A DNA stretch of 64,000 nt, taken from an uncultured Bacteroides sp. GTDB taxonomy: Bacteria > Bacteroidota > Bacteroidia > Bacteroidales > Bacteroidaceae. Of the stretch, positions 1 to 10,200 are shown one piece after another. The stretch is from the NCBI GenBank assembly GCA_900551445.1, contig URWA01000007.1, positions 1 through 64,000 of the forward strand, written 5' to 3'. The notes under the pieces are model-generated. The model saw nothing but the letters and a program-made list of their open reading frames with translations, searched no databases and was not told the DNA's origin. The position numbers and the translations under genes were made by a program. Each line of letters begins with the position of its first letter. Within the stretch, counting starts at the first letter, position 1.

Positions 1-70
1 TACAAATTCAAATCCGTTTCATTCAGAAATACCACTTAAAAGACTGTATTTCAATAATTTCAAAGACCGA

Positions 71-355
71 TTAGCCAACTTTTATTGGACAGTAGTGATT
101 CAATGATAAAGACCTAAACTCAGAGCATGAATCCAATACAAGCTTTAAATCTCTGGCAACAGCTGAATTAAACTTAATCGGGACATTTCCATTAACAATA
201 TCAAGTCTGAATCCATAACCACTACTTTTTCTATTTCCAATATTTAAGAATAACTCAGGATTAAGATTATATGAACCACCACCATTTCTTAAGGACTCTA
301 AGATATAAGGGAGAGTCTTAATCCAGATTTCTACATACAAGTTACTATCAGCCAT
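71..355 (-). CDS. hypothetical protein, 94 aa
   Basis: A 94-residue reading frame from an ATG at 353-355 to a TAA at 71-73. I recognise no family. The product has no signal peptide or membrane segment; it is a mixed polar and hydrophobic small protein with an Asn/Gly-rich middle part. It is as AT-rich as the leucine-rich-repeat gene to its right, from which it is separated by a long spacer, and it reads away from that gene. It could be a real small accessory protein or a chance frame in AT-rich DNA; nothing in its neighbours points to a role. Confidence 0.4.
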   Translation of the reverse strand: MADSNLYVEIWIKTLPYILESLRNGGGSYNLNPELFLNIGNRKSSGYGFRLDIVNGNVPIKFNSAVARDLKLVLDSCSEFRSLSLNHYCPIKVG

Positions 356-787
356 ATTTTTTTGCTGACAAAGATAAAATTTTATATAAATCCCCGTTTA
401 GGAAAGTCCATAAATCCTTATCTTTGAAAGAAATAATACTCTTAAGAACGTGATATTGAAACAAAAAACGTATATTTGCAACATCAGACTGGAGAAATGG
501 TCTGGTTAATCAGAAAGCGTTTTTTGCTTTTGTCCTAAGATCGAAATCGCCAATTTCAACAGTGAAAGGATGAAAGACAATATCACGTTTCGCTTTGTAT
601 ATGTTCCCAGTATAGCCAATGTTATATCGGTTCATATATCATATTGCGTAGGGAGTATTGTTTTCTTTCTTCATTTTTCACTAGGCGTTTGGCGATGCCC
701 GATCTTGAATGAATGCAGACAAAGCCCTACGCTTTCTTTGTTTTTAATCTAATACTGAATTCGGGGGCTTATAGGTATTGTATTTTT
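356..787. other. 432-bp AT-rich spacer, no convincing gene
   Basis: No frame here looks like protein. TATATTTG at 471-478 fits the Bacteroides -7 box TAnnTTTG on the + strand and could serve the leucine-rich-repeat gene through a leader of about 300 bases. Within that leader GCGTAGGG (646-653) can pair with CCCTACGC (725-732), and the downstream arm is followed by a T-rich run, so a structured or attenuated leader is possible. A 60-codon frame at 570-752 is dismissed as chance. Confidence 0.35.
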
Positions 788-2911
788 ATGAATATAATTG
801 CATTAAGATTAAAAATGTTACTATTAATTTTAGGTTGTTCTTGTTTGTTATCTAATGCTCAAACAAGAGTTGATATTTTTAATGAGAAACCTGGAAAATT
901 ATCAAAACAGATAAAGAAAAAGCAAATAAATGATATTACTTCCTTAAAGATAGGTGGTATTATGAATAGCGATGATATAGCTTTTTTGAAAGAGTTTGTA
1001 AATTTGGTGGATCTAGATATTAAGGACGTAAAACTTACAACAGATAAGGAAAAGAAGTATAATTTTATAAATTACTACTCAGGTTCTATAAATTTTCCTC
1101 ATCTTTATAATCTTAAAAATTTAATTATACCACAGACATGTACGTCAATTAATTTATCCATTTCATTGGAAAATTTAACTATACCATCAGTATGTCATGT
1201 ATATTTCCCTGATTATATAAAAAAGATAAATAATGTTCATATTTTGCATGTCAAAAATGAAAGAAATGAGGCTCTCTTTGATAAAAGTCCAGAAGAAAAG
1301 AATTGTTTAAGTCGCTATGTTACTTTATACGATTATAAGTCAGGTTATGATTATTCATCAAAGACAATATCAATAGATACTCTTTATGTGAAATCAATAT
1401 ATCAGCTACAAAATATTTCAGTTTCATCGTTTGATCCCAACTTTATAGTAATAGAATCACAAAAGAAAGTTCTTTTAAATAAATATCCAAATCAAGGAAT
1501 GACTTTTAATGGTGTTGATTCTATAATGGATGCTGCTTTTATGGGATCTAATATAAAGCAGATTACAATACCTTCTACAATAAAAAGAATTCCAGATTTT
1601 TGTTTTGCTGGTTGTAAGAATTTAGAATCTGTTACATTAAGTGATTCCATTAACTATATTGGAAAACATGCTTTTGCTGGTACTGCTATTAAAAAAATTA
1701 CTCTTCCCAATAATTTAAAACACATATGGTGTAATGCCTTTAATGATACTAATTTACAAAAATGTAAATTAAGAAACATACTATCTCCTGAGGTTATTAA
1801 AGGTGGATATGATGGGGAGAAAGATTGGAAAGAATCTTTGCGTAATACCATAATTGAAATACCCAAAGGAGGTTATATCAATTATAAAAAGAATTATTTG
1901 TGGAGTAAATTATCTTTATATGAAGAAGGTTCAAAAAGAGCACATAATATAGTAATTAAGAAACCAGGAACTATCTTATCATATTTACCAATAGAATCAC
2001 TAGCAACCATTGACTCACTAACTATAACTGGATTATTATATGACACAGACATAGAAGTATTTGGGAAATGTAAATCTTTAAAATACATAGATTTAAGTCA
2101 GACAATAATTAGTGAGTCTCCGAAAACTATTAAGGATAGAGAAAAGGAAAAAGAAAGTCTAAATGCAATAGCTCAACTTCTAGGTGTTACAGCTGATATA
2201 GCATATAACGATCAAGATATTTCAACTACTGATTATTTATCAGCTAAGATACTTTCTAATCTTATTAAAACATCATCACAGGTTACAGAAGCAAATGAAC
2301 ATTGTATAGTCCCTAATAAAAGTTTCAAGAATTTGGTAAACTTAAAAACTATAATATTGCCTACTAGAGCTGTCAGTATAGGTAGAGAAGCTTTTTCCGG
2401 ATGTAAAAATCTTGAAAATGTGGTATTTCCCCCTTTTGTACAAACTATAGGTTATGAAGCCTTTAAAGATTGTGAAAAATTAAAAATATATAAGTTTCCA
2501 AGCTCTATTAACAATATACAGGATGGAGCTTTTATGAATTGTAAATCATTAAATAAAATTGATTTGAGTTCGTGTTATTTTAAAGGAGAATTTGATATAT
2601 CTATATTTAATGGAGTACCATTAAAAGAAATAAGATTACCCAACGGTATTGAAAGCATAGATGGCAGTATATATTTTAAGGAATTATCCAGAGATAATTT
2701 TCATATGATTGTGTATTTCCCTAAAAGTTTTAATAAACTTAGAACTGCATTTTGGGAATGTGAATTACATTTTGCAACAGAGGAATCACCATCAACAGAT
2801 AGAGGTTCTTACCGCTATCGGGGAAAAAATAATATAATATATGTTCCCAAAGATTGTATTACTTCATATTATTCAGCTTTTGGCGATGAAAATTCGTACA
2901 AAGAAGAGTAA
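788..2911 (+). CDS. BspA-like leucine-rich-repeat secreted protein
   Basis: About 707 residues. The ATG at 788 is chosen over the one at 713 because it puts a hydrophobic signal peptide ending near SNAQ at the N terminus; an internal ATG at 815 would also keep most of it. Two groups of LRR_5-type repeats are visible, roughly residues 255-330 and 530-640, with the pattern of a short Ile/Leu strand, an Ala-Phe-x-x-Cys/Gly turn and Leu-x-x-Ile/Val (for example AFSGCKNLENV). BspA-type repeats in this phylum occur on surface proteins that bind host or bacterial partners; that role is inferred. The protein stops soon after the last repeats, with no sorting domain that I recognise. The gene is much more AT-rich than the core genes downstream, which suggests foreign origin or relaxed selection. 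Confidence 0.75.
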   Translation: MNIIALRLKMLLLILGCSCLLSNAQTRVDIFNEKPGKLSKQIKKKQINDITSLKIGGIMNSDDIAFLKEFVNLVDLDIKDVKLTTDKEKKYNFINYYSGSINFPHLYNLKNLIIPQTCTSINLSISLENLTIPSVCHVYFPDYIKKINNVHILHVKNERNEALFDKSPEEKNCLSRYVTLYDYKSGYDYSSKTISIDTLYVKSIYQLQNISVSSFDPNFIVIESQKKVLLNKYPNQGMTFNGVDSIMDAAFMGSNIKQITIPSTIKRIPDFCFAGCKNLESVTLSDSINYIGKHAFAGTAIKKITLPNNLKHIWCNAFNDTNLQKCKLRNILSPEVIKGGYDGEKDWKESLRNTIIEIPKGGYINYKKNYLWSKLSLYEEGSKRAHNIVIKKPGTILSYLPIESLATIDSLTITGLLYDTDIEVFGKCKSLKYIDLSQTIISESPKTIKDREKEKESLNAIAQLLGVTADIAYNDQDISTTDYLSAKILSNLIKTSSQVTEANEHCIVPNKSFKNLVNLKTIILPTRAVSIGREAFSGCKNLENVVFPPFVQTIGYEAFKDCEKLKIYKFPSSINNIQDGAFMNCKSLNKIDLSSCYFKGEFDISIFNGVPLKEIRLPNGIESIDGSIYFKELSRDNFHMIVYFPKSFNKLRTAFWECELHFATEESPSTDRGSYRYRGKNNIIYVPKDCITSYYSAFGDENSYKEE

Positions 2912-3009
2912 TTTTAAAGACTACAGAAATATATTTTTTACATACATAAATAAAACAAAGTTCGATTTAAAAGTTGTATTTATCAAGAGGATGTCTCAGA
3001 CTGAAGTGA

Positions 3010-3291
3010 CCTCAAAAAGCCCTTGAATATTATGACCGCGCATTGGATAAGAACGCAAAATTATTGAAATCAGCTGCATGCAACTTGAAAGATTTCATGT
3101 CTAATCTTGTCATACGTTATTTCATAGATGGTAAGATGATGGATATGGATGAAGTAAAATCTTTATTACCAGACCACTTGAAAAGTACAAATGATAAAAT
3201 AATACAAACAGAAGTGGATAATTTATATAAAAATTTCGATAAGGATAATTATATAAATAACCTGTGGAATCATAATATTATGGAATATTAA
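3010..3291 (+). pseudogene. remnant of a TPR-repeat protein (5' end lost)
   Basis: From TTG at 3043 the frame gives 82 residues, but the same frame is open back to a TGA at 3007-3009, and the added residues read QKALEYYDRALDKNAKLL, a textbook TPR helix. There is no ATG to start it. The A run at 3014-3018, one base short of the TPR frame, could be the site of a frameshift. The rest is Asp/Asn/Lys-rich and ends at a TAA at 3289-3291. The simplest reading is the 3' end of a TPR protein gene whose front part is gone, next to the equally AT-rich surface-protein gene. It could instead be a small gene starting at TTG. Confidence 0.5.
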
Positions 3292-3482
3292 TGAGGAGGT
3301 AAAAAGCTAACCTAAAAAATAGGGACAAAAATTTAGAGGTAAATTTTGTTTTTTTTGTCTAAATATCAGTATTTTAGCGTAAAAGCAAATTATAAGATGA
3401 AAGAGTTATTGTATATTCGGAAAGATTTCAAAGGCCAATTATATATGTAGGGATTGTGATAAAAGATTCCGTCATAAATGAT

Positions 3483-3519
3483 AAAAGAGGTTGCTTCAAC
3501 TGGGAATGCAACCTCTTTT
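3483..3519 (-). terminator. bidirectional hairpin terminator
   Basis: A perfect 12-bp inverted repeat, AAAAGAGGTTGC at 3483-3494 and GCAACCTCTTTT at 3508-3519, with a 13-base loop. A and T runs on both sides let it work in either direction. It sits just past the stop of the DUF1349 gene on the minus strand. Confidence 0.8.
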
Positions 3520-3525
3520 CATTTC

Positions 3526-4185
3526 TTATTCCATATTCTTTTTCAGCCATTCCTGTCGGCGGAGGTCAGGCAGGTGCTTTACCTTGAAGTTCTCGAAGGT
3601 GGCATTGAAGCCGTTTCCGTCCGGGCTGGCTGCCATGAGACCTACCATGACAGGGACGTGGTCCTGTAACCAGGCATTGCGCATCATGACATATTCCTTG
3701 TCGTCGAAGGAATAGAAGATTTCCACGGCATCCAACCGTCTGACGGCCTTGATCCATACGTAAGGTACCGGCTTGTCCAGCGTGATGACGCTCCAGTCGG
3801 AAGTCTTGTGGGTGACGACTGTGCTCAGGTTGAACTTGCCGTCTACAAACTCAATGCCTGTCTTGATGTAGTTTTCATGGTCAATGCGCAGCATCAGTCC
3901 GGCCTGGTCAAAACGGGTCTTGTAATCGCCGGTCACTTTCACCTTCACTTCAAACTCTCCTCCGTAGGTGGTGTAATAGAAAGGAGCGTCGTCTACGGTA
4001 AAGCCATAGTGTGAAATCCGCCAGTAGTCACTCTGCGGGGTGACGAACATGGTCAGGGCTTGATTTTCAATTTTCCATTGTTCAGGTTCGTTGAACCATT
4101 GCATTTTTTCCAGCGACTGGGCCATTCCGGCCTGAAGGGATGCGCAAAGGGCTATTCCCCCTATAATTTGCTTTTTCATCTTCAT
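3526..4185 (-). CDS. DUF1349 family protein (concanavalin-like fold), exported
   Basis: About 219 residues. ATG codons at 4185 and 4179 both precede a good signal peptide (MKMKKQIIGGIALC... ending at AQS); an upstream ATG at 4275 adds an unlikely 30-residue leader and is rejected. The mature part is a single DUF1349 domain: a Trp-rich beta protein with aromatic stretches such as YGGEFEVKVKV, FDQAGLMLRID and FENFKVKHLP. The family has a concanavalin/lectin-like fold and is usually linked to carbohydrate handling, but no activity is firmly assigned and I see no catalytic signature. It is divergent from a LuxR-type regulator, with 111 bp between the starts, so the two may be co-controlled. Confidence 0.82.
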   Translation of the reverse strand: MKMKKQIIGGIALCASLQAGMAQSLEKMQWFNEPEQWKIENQALTMFVTPQSDYWRISHYGFTVDDAPFYYTTYGGEFEVKVKVTGDYKTRFDQAGLMLRIDHENYIKTGIEFVDGKFNLSTVVTHKTSDWSVITLDKPVPYVWIKAVRRLDAVEIFYSFDDKEYVMMRNAWLQDHVPVMVGLMAASPDGNGFNATFENFKVKHLPDLRRQEWLKKNME

Positions 4186-4212
4186 AATTGGGTTACGATT
4201 CTTGTGATATAG

Positions 4213-4244
4213 TTGCAGATAATCCGGAGTGAAAATTATCTTTG
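4213..4244 (+). promoter_or_regulatory. promoter for the LuxR-type regulator gene
   Basis: TATCTTTG at 4237-4244 matches the -7 box TAnnTTTG, with a TTGC at 4213-4216 placed 20 bases upstream as a -33 box. The predicted start of transcription is about 45 bases before the ATG at 4297. The region is shared with the divergent DUF1349 gene. Confidence 0.5.
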
Positions 4245-4296
4245 CAAATGTAAGGGAGCAGGAAAGGATTTGCAATGATTATTAATAACCATTTCT

Positions 4297-5067
4297 ATGA
4301 ATATAGTAGATGAACTGAACAGTGAGTTTTCGAAGCAGAAACGCATAGCCAAGGTCGGAAAGTTGCCGGTGGAGGTAGTGGAAAAATACAAGAAAATAGC
4401 CTCCGGTTATGCGGAGATGGAAAATGCGATATCGGTGTTGAGCGACATGTACACCAATGTGAGCTACGTCTACTACGGCCGTTTTTCCGGCATGTTTGGG
4501 TGGTCGCATGGGGCCGGTGCGGAAGATAAGATTGCATCGATATGGGAAGACAAGATTCTGGGCCACATTCATCCCGACGATTTGCATGACAAGTATTTGC
4601 AGGAACTTCGTTTCTTCCACTTTGTACGGCGGCAGCCTAAAATGAAACGGACGGATTTCTACCTTGCCGATAAGTTGCGTATGAAGGACGTATGGGGAAA
4701 TTATCAGCTTGTGTTGCATCGCTTGTTTTATGTGCCTTCTCCTGTGGAGAACGGATTATGGCTGGCATTGTGTGTATATACCCCGTGGACATTTGGGTTC
4801 CCGGGCAAAAGTCGGGTGGTCAATTCGGTCACGGGAGAGATGATGGAGTTGGGTGGACGGGAGGACTCGCAGATTTTGTCGGGGAGGGAGAAACAGATTC
4901 TCCGGCTGATTAACGAAGGGCTGATGAGCAAGGACATTGCCTTGCAGCTTTCCATCAGTGTCAATACCGTAAGCCGTCATCGGCAGGAGATTCTGCGGAA
5001 ACTTCAGGTGAAAAGTTCTCTGGAGGCTTGTCGGGTGGCAAAGGAACTGGGTATTATAGACCAATAA
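4297..5067 (+). CDS. LuxR-type DNA-binding transcriptional regulator
   Basis: 256 residues in two parts. Residues about 1-175 are a sensory-type region with PAS-like character (WEDKILGHIHPDD), rich in aromatic residues. Residues about 195-250 are a LuxR/GerE helix-turn-helix: LSGREKQILRLINEGLMSKD, then NTVSRHRQEILRKL. There is no phosphoacceptor receiver domain and no membrane segment, so it is a soluble one-component regulator whose ligand I cannot tell. Bacteroidetes carry many proteins with this layout. It stands between the divergent DUF1349 gene and the TPR/AraC regulator that precedes the SusC/SusD pair, so it may control either side. Confidence 0.85.
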   Translation: MNIVDELNSEFSKQKRIAKVGKLPVEVVEKYKKIASGYAEMENAISVLSDMYTNVSYVYYGRFSGMFGWSHGAGAEDKIASIWEDKILGHIHPDDLHDKYLQELRFFHFVRRQPKMKRTDFYLADKLRMKDVWGNYQLVLHRLFYVPSPVENGLWLALCVYTPWTFGFPGKSRVVNSVTGEMMELGGREDSQILSGREKQILRLINEGLMSKDIALQLSISVNTVSRHRQEILRKLQVKSSLEACRVAKELGIIDQ

Positions 5068-5150
5068 GTACGGAGAAAAAAGGTGTGGCAGGTCTTGATA
5101 TGGATGCGATTGTTTGATGGAAAGAGTGGGTTTATGGGTTGTTTAGGGGG

Positions 5151-5202
5151 CTAATCCGTGTTTTTGTGAGGATATTTCGGAGATTTTCTGTAAGTTTGCG
5201 TG
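5151..5202 (+). promoter_or_regulatory. extended promoter block for the TPR/AraC regulator
   Basis: TAAGTTTG at 5191-5198 fits the -7 box. It lies in a block from CTAATC (5151) onward that is repeated at 29944-29996 in front of the GH123-like gene: 27 of 33 bases agree over the -7 half, and CTAATC sits at nearly the same distance (40 against 41 bases). The gene start is about 120 bases downstream, leaving a long leader. Confidence 0.5.
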
Positions 5203-5319
5203 AAATTAAACGACGTTCGAAAGCGGCAAAAAGGCTTTTTAATTGTTTATAGAGTATCAAAATGTGATGAAAGTCATTTTTTGTCTGGTGAAATGTCATA
5301 TAAATAAGTTTGTATCCGG

Positions 5320-7101
5320 ATGAATTGGAAAATGAAATACATAATATTCCTGTTCTTGTTTGTGGGCATGTCAGTGCGTGGACTTGCACAGGAAACCATT
5401 CTTCCTGCCATTCAGAAGCAGGAAGAGGTCTTGAAATGTCATCCAGAAGATACGAAGGCTTTAAAAGAATTGTGTTTCCTTTATTTATACAAGGCGGACT
5501 ATCGGAAGGCGATTGAATATGGAGAGAAGCTTTTCCAGCTGGGGTATAAAAAGCAAGACTATAAGTTCAGTATCCTTTATGCCCATATCGGGTTGGGGCA
5601 GGCATACGTCATGCAGGGGGATACCTCGGCGATAAACCATCTGGGACAGGCCATGTTGTTGGCTAAGAGTGAGAAGAATGATTCTGCCCTGTGTTCTGTG
5701 TATAATGGGATGGGACTTTATACCAGCAACATTCATAAAGATTATTATTCTGCCTTGCACTATTTCTTTGAAGGGATAGAAGCTGCACACCGGTGTCACT
5801 ATAAAGAACTGGAAGCCATTCTGCTCGGGAATATTTCCAGTATCTATTTCTTGAAAGAGGATCCGGCAGGGCTGACTTATTCGTTGCAGACCTATGAGAT
5901 GGGGCATGAACAGAATTCGGCCTACCTTATCTTTATTGGGGCGTTGAATGCTTCGTACATGTATTATCTGTTGCATGATTATGACAAGGCTTTGCCCTAC
6001 ATAAAGGAGGCGGAGTTTATCATGAAGCAGAACGAGTATTACAATCAGGGAAATGTGTATGCCATTTATGGGATGATTGAGTTTGCCAAAGGCAACCGGC
6101 AACAGGCCATCGAATACTATAAGAAGGGATTGGTCTTGAATGATAAGAATCAGACGTCGTATAAGGTGTTGCTGCTGAACGAGTATGCCATAGCTCTGGC
6201 CGAGGAGGGAAAAAACCGGCAGGCCATCGATTTGTTGTTCAAGGCGTTGGCGTTCACCAAAGAAGAAAATTGTGAGATTTATCGGAACAGGGTAATCAAT
6301 ACGTTGTCGGTCTGCTATGAGAATATGGGACAGTATGTCGAGGCATTGGCGTGGCAACGTAAACTTCAGCAGGAGACCGACAGTATTTTCAATACGGACA
6401 AAGAGAAGGTGCTGAGTGAACTGCGTATCAAGTATGATACGGAACATCAGGCAAATGAAATCCGGAAGAACAAGCTGATTTTGTTGCAAAAGGAGAAAAA
6501 GGAGCAGGCTCTCATGGGGATTCTGGTTATTGTACTGTTGGTGGTTTTTGCCTTATGGTATCGTTACAGACGGCAGAACCAGTTGTACACCAGCATTGTC
6601 CGTCAGCATCAGGAGGCGATTCGGAAGGAACAGCAGCTGAAAGAGGTCATTTCCTCACTTCGGAAACAGCCACAGGAAGCGTCTGCTGCACCGGTGGCTG
6701 CTGTGGGGGAGAAATATGCGGCTTCTTCGTTGACAAGCGAAAAGAAGAATTCCTTGTTCCAGCGTCTGGAAAAACTGATGCAGGAGGAAGAGGTTTATAA
6801 AGAAAATCTGCTGACCAAGGAGCGGGTTGCCGACTTGTTGGGGACGAACCGGACGTATCTGTCGCAAGTCATCAATGAGCAGACACAGCAGAATTTCACG
6901 CAATATGTCAATAATTACCGGATTAATGAGGCCATCCGTCTGCTGAGTGACCCGGAAACTGACATTCCGCTCAAGGCTGTGGCCTCGGAAGTCGGCTTTA
7001 ATTCCATGAGTACGTTCTATAAGATATTCCAGAATACAGTGGGGATTCCTCCCAAACAGTACCGTAACAAGGTGATGTCGATGCATAAAAATGCGCAATA
7101 G
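5320..7101 (+). CDS. membrane-anchored TPR protein with AraC-type DNA-binding domain
   Basis: 593 residues. Signal/anchor sequence at 1-24 (ends GLAQ); a second ATG at 5332 is possible. Residues about 30-385 are TPR-like helical repeats (YRKAIEYGEKLFQLGY, ALPYIKEAEFIMKQ, QAIEYYKKGLVLN). A single membrane helix at about 395-412 is followed by a basic stretch and coiled coil, and an AraC/XylS helix-turn-helix domain fills about 490-590 (VADLLGTNRTYLSQVI, IPLKAVASEVGFNSMSTFYK). The layout resembles Bacteroidetes regulators that sense in the periplasm and bind DNA in the cytoplasm without a kinase. It is followed after 157 bp by the SusC-like gene and is likely its regulator, by position. Confidence 0.88.
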   Translation: MNWKMKYIIFLFLFVGMSVRGLAQETILPAIQKQEEVLKCHPEDTKALKELCFLYLYKADYRKAIEYGEKLFQLGYKKQDYKFSILYAHIGLGQAYVMQGDTSAINHLGQAMLLAKSEKNDSALCSVYNGMGLYTSNIHKDYYSALHYFFEGIEAAHRCHYKELEAILLGNISSIYFLKEDPAGLTYSLQTYEMGHEQNSAYLIFIGALNASYMYYLLHDYDKALPYIKEAEFIMKQNEYYNQGNVYAIYGMIEFAKGNRQQAIEYYKKGLVLNDKNQTSYKVLLLNEYAIALAEEGKNRQAIDLLFKALAFTKEENCEIYRNRVINTLSVCYENMGQYVEALAWQRKLQQETDSIFNTDKEKVLSELRIKYDTEHQANEIRKNKLILLQKEKKEQALMGILVIVLLVVFALWYRYRRQNQLYTSIVRQHQEAIRKEQQLKEVISSLRKQPQEASAAPVAAVGEKYAASSLTSEKKNSLFQRLEKLMQEEEVYKENLLTKERVADLLGTNRTYLSQVINEQTQQNFTQYVNNYRINEAIRLLSDPETDIPLKAVASEVGFNSMSTFYKIFQNTVGIPPKQYRNKVMSMHKNAQ

Positions 7102-7258
7102 TCTCTTTTTATAACAAAATGTTATCCTAATGTGACAATTGTCGAATTTGGATGCGCGTTTAATATCAATGTTATATCTTTTTTTTACATTTTCGCGCTA
7201 AGAAGGTTTGCAAAAATGTAGGAAGACATCAGTTCATAACTTCTAAAAAGATATAAGT

Positions 7259-10200
7259 ATGGGAAAAAACGTATTGCACGACATTCGGCTCAAAATGGGC
7301 TTTCTGCTATTGGGTGCTATGCTGGTCTTGTCCGTATTTCCGGCTTATGCCCAACATGAGCGCACTATTCATGGCATTGTAGTAGATGAAAACAAGGAAC
7401 CGCTTCCTGCTGCACATGTAAGGCAGGTCAATGAGGACCCGAAAGGTTCCATTGCTGCTGTCATCACAGACATGCAGGGGCATTTCACGCTGACGCTGCC
7501 GCGAGGCACGAAGGAGATTGAGGCTTCTTATCTGGGCTACAAATCGCAGCGTGTGAAGTTGACTTCAGACAATGATTATTACATAGCCCTTCAGCCTTCG
7601 ACTGAACTGCTCGATGAGGTGGTGGTGACCGGTTATCAGACTATCTCGAAGGAGCGTGCTACAGGAGCATTTTCCAAGGTGGATGCCCAAAAGTTGGAGA
7701 CGCAGCGCCTCAGTGACATGGGCTCCGTGTTGGAGGGGCGTGTGGCTGGATACAGCGACGGGAAAATCCGAGGGGTGACTTCCATGAATGGGCTGACTAC
7801 TCCGTTGTATGTGATTGATGGTTTCCCAGTAGAGAAAACCACGAACGACGGGTATGGAAACTGGATAGAAAGTGTGCCCGACCTGAATATGGAAGACATC
7901 GAAAGCATTACGGTCCTGAAAGATGCGGCGGCAACTTCCATTTATGGAGCCCGTGCGGCGAACGGTGTAGTAGTGATTACGACCAAGCGGGCCAAGAAGG
8001 ACGAACTGAATGTGTCTTTCTCTGCCACGCTGACCGTACAGCCTTACGCTACGTATGCGGATAAATACCTGGCCGGTTCAGCTACAATGGTGGAATTGGA
8101 ACGGGAATGGGCTGCCCAGAATCCTCATCTGAGTGGGGCCGATGCACAAAGTTATGCGCAGACGGTACTCGATAACATGTCTTATCCTACACAAGGTATC
8201 CGTAACATCCTGAATTATTATGCCGGACATATTTCCAAGGAGCAGATGGAAAGCAACCTGGCTGGACTGGCTTCGCAGGGATACCGTTATTATCGGGACG
8301 TGGAGAAGTATGGCAAGCGTAATCCTTTCTCCCAGCAGTATAACCTGAATATCGGAAAGGGAACGGAGAAGAACACGTTCAATGCGTCTGTGTCTTATCG
8401 TAACAATCAGTTGGAGGATAAATTCTCTGAGAACAGAACCATCGGTATCAATCTGCAGAACTCTACGAAAATGACTTCCTGGCTGACTTTGGATGTGGGG
8501 ACGTATCTGAACTACGGAAAAGGTACTACGCAGTCTTACAATCTTCTTTCACCGGGATATACTTATATGCCTTATGATGGACTGGTAAACGGTGACGGTA
8601 CGTATTACACCAATACTGAAGCCGACCGTTATAGTGTGTATGACTTGAATCTGCTGCACGATAATGGATTGTATAATCTGGATATCACACCGCTGGATGA
8701 AATGAAGATGAATCAGACCAAAAACCAGGATTTCAGCAACCGTACGTTTGCCCGTCTGACGTTCAAGTTTACCGACTGGTTGAAATATACGGCTTCTTTC
8801 CAGTATGAATATGCGGAATATAAGACCGAACAGCTGAAGAGCAAGGATTCGTACGAGGTACGCAATAAGGTCAACACGTTCTCTACTTCCAACAACGACG
8901 GTACGTCGACTTTTGCCTTGCCGTATGGAAACATCTTTTTCACTTCTGCCAATACGACGCATGCGTATAATTTCCGTCAGCAGCTGGACTTCAGCAAGAC
9001 TTTTGCCGAGGTACACGATGTGACCATGATTCTGGGTACGGAAACCCGGGAAAATAAATTGGATTACAATGACCGCACGCTGTATAATTACGACCCTCAA
9101 TTGCTGACTTACAGTTTGGTTGACGCGGGACAGTTGAGCAATTTCCGCGGGCAATGGGGGTATGGGTCTTTTGGACAGCAGGATATGTCCTACATCCGTG
9201 AACTGGTAAACCGGTATGTGTCTGTATATAGTAATGCGGCTTACACTTACGATGGAAAATATATGGTGAGCGGAAGTATCCGTTGGGATAAGACTAATTT
9301 GTTTTCTACGGGTTCCAAGTATCAGAAGCGTCCTATCTGGTCGGTGGGTGCCGGATGGAACATCAGTCAGGAAAAGTTCTTCCAGGTGCCGTGGGTGAAT
9401 ATGCTGAAGTTGCGTGCCAGCTACGGTATCGGAGGTAATATTGCCAAAGATTCGGCTCCTTACATGATTGCGTATTATAATACCAATAATCAGGTGGGAG
9501 GTATTCAGGGTACCATCTCCAGCCGTCCGAATCCGAACTTGCGTTGGGAAAAGACTACGACGCTGAATATCGGTGTGGACTTTGCCTTGCTGGGCAACCG
9601 CTTGAACGGTTCGCTGGAATTTTATAACAAGCTGGGCACGGATTTGCTGGCCAATACCAATGGAGTTCCTACGGAAGGATGGGGATACAGCACTTATTCC
9701 ATCAATAACGGAAAAATGACAAACCGGGGATTTGAACTGACTTTGTCGGGGGATATCATCCGGAATAATGATTGGAACTGGAATGTGAGCGGAGTGTTGG
9801 GCTACAACAAGAATAAGGTGACTTATATCAATGTGGAAGCACCGGTGTCATATCTGGTGATTGATTATCCGACGGCTTATCCGCGTGTGGGAAATCCGTA
9901 CAATGCGATTTACGGATACCAGTGGGCCGGATTAAGTGCGACAGGTACTCCGCAGGTGTACGATGCCAAAGGAAACTTGTACACAGACATGACTCCTACC
10001 GAAATTGAAGACTTGGTTTATCTGGGAACCACCGTACCGGTTTACAATGGGTCTGTCAACACGAATCTTCGCTGGAAGAACTGGGAACTGGCTGCTCAGT
10101 TCTTGTTTGAAGGCGGACACAAGATGCGGAATACCAATGTGGCCTTCATCGGTTCTGGCATGAGTCCGGTAAGCAAGGACATTGAAAACCGCTGGCAGAA

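Noticed and set aside
5485..6489. 334-codon minus-strand frame opposite the TPR/AraC regulator
   Set aside because: Complement of a clear TPR/AraC protein; no own start context or domain.
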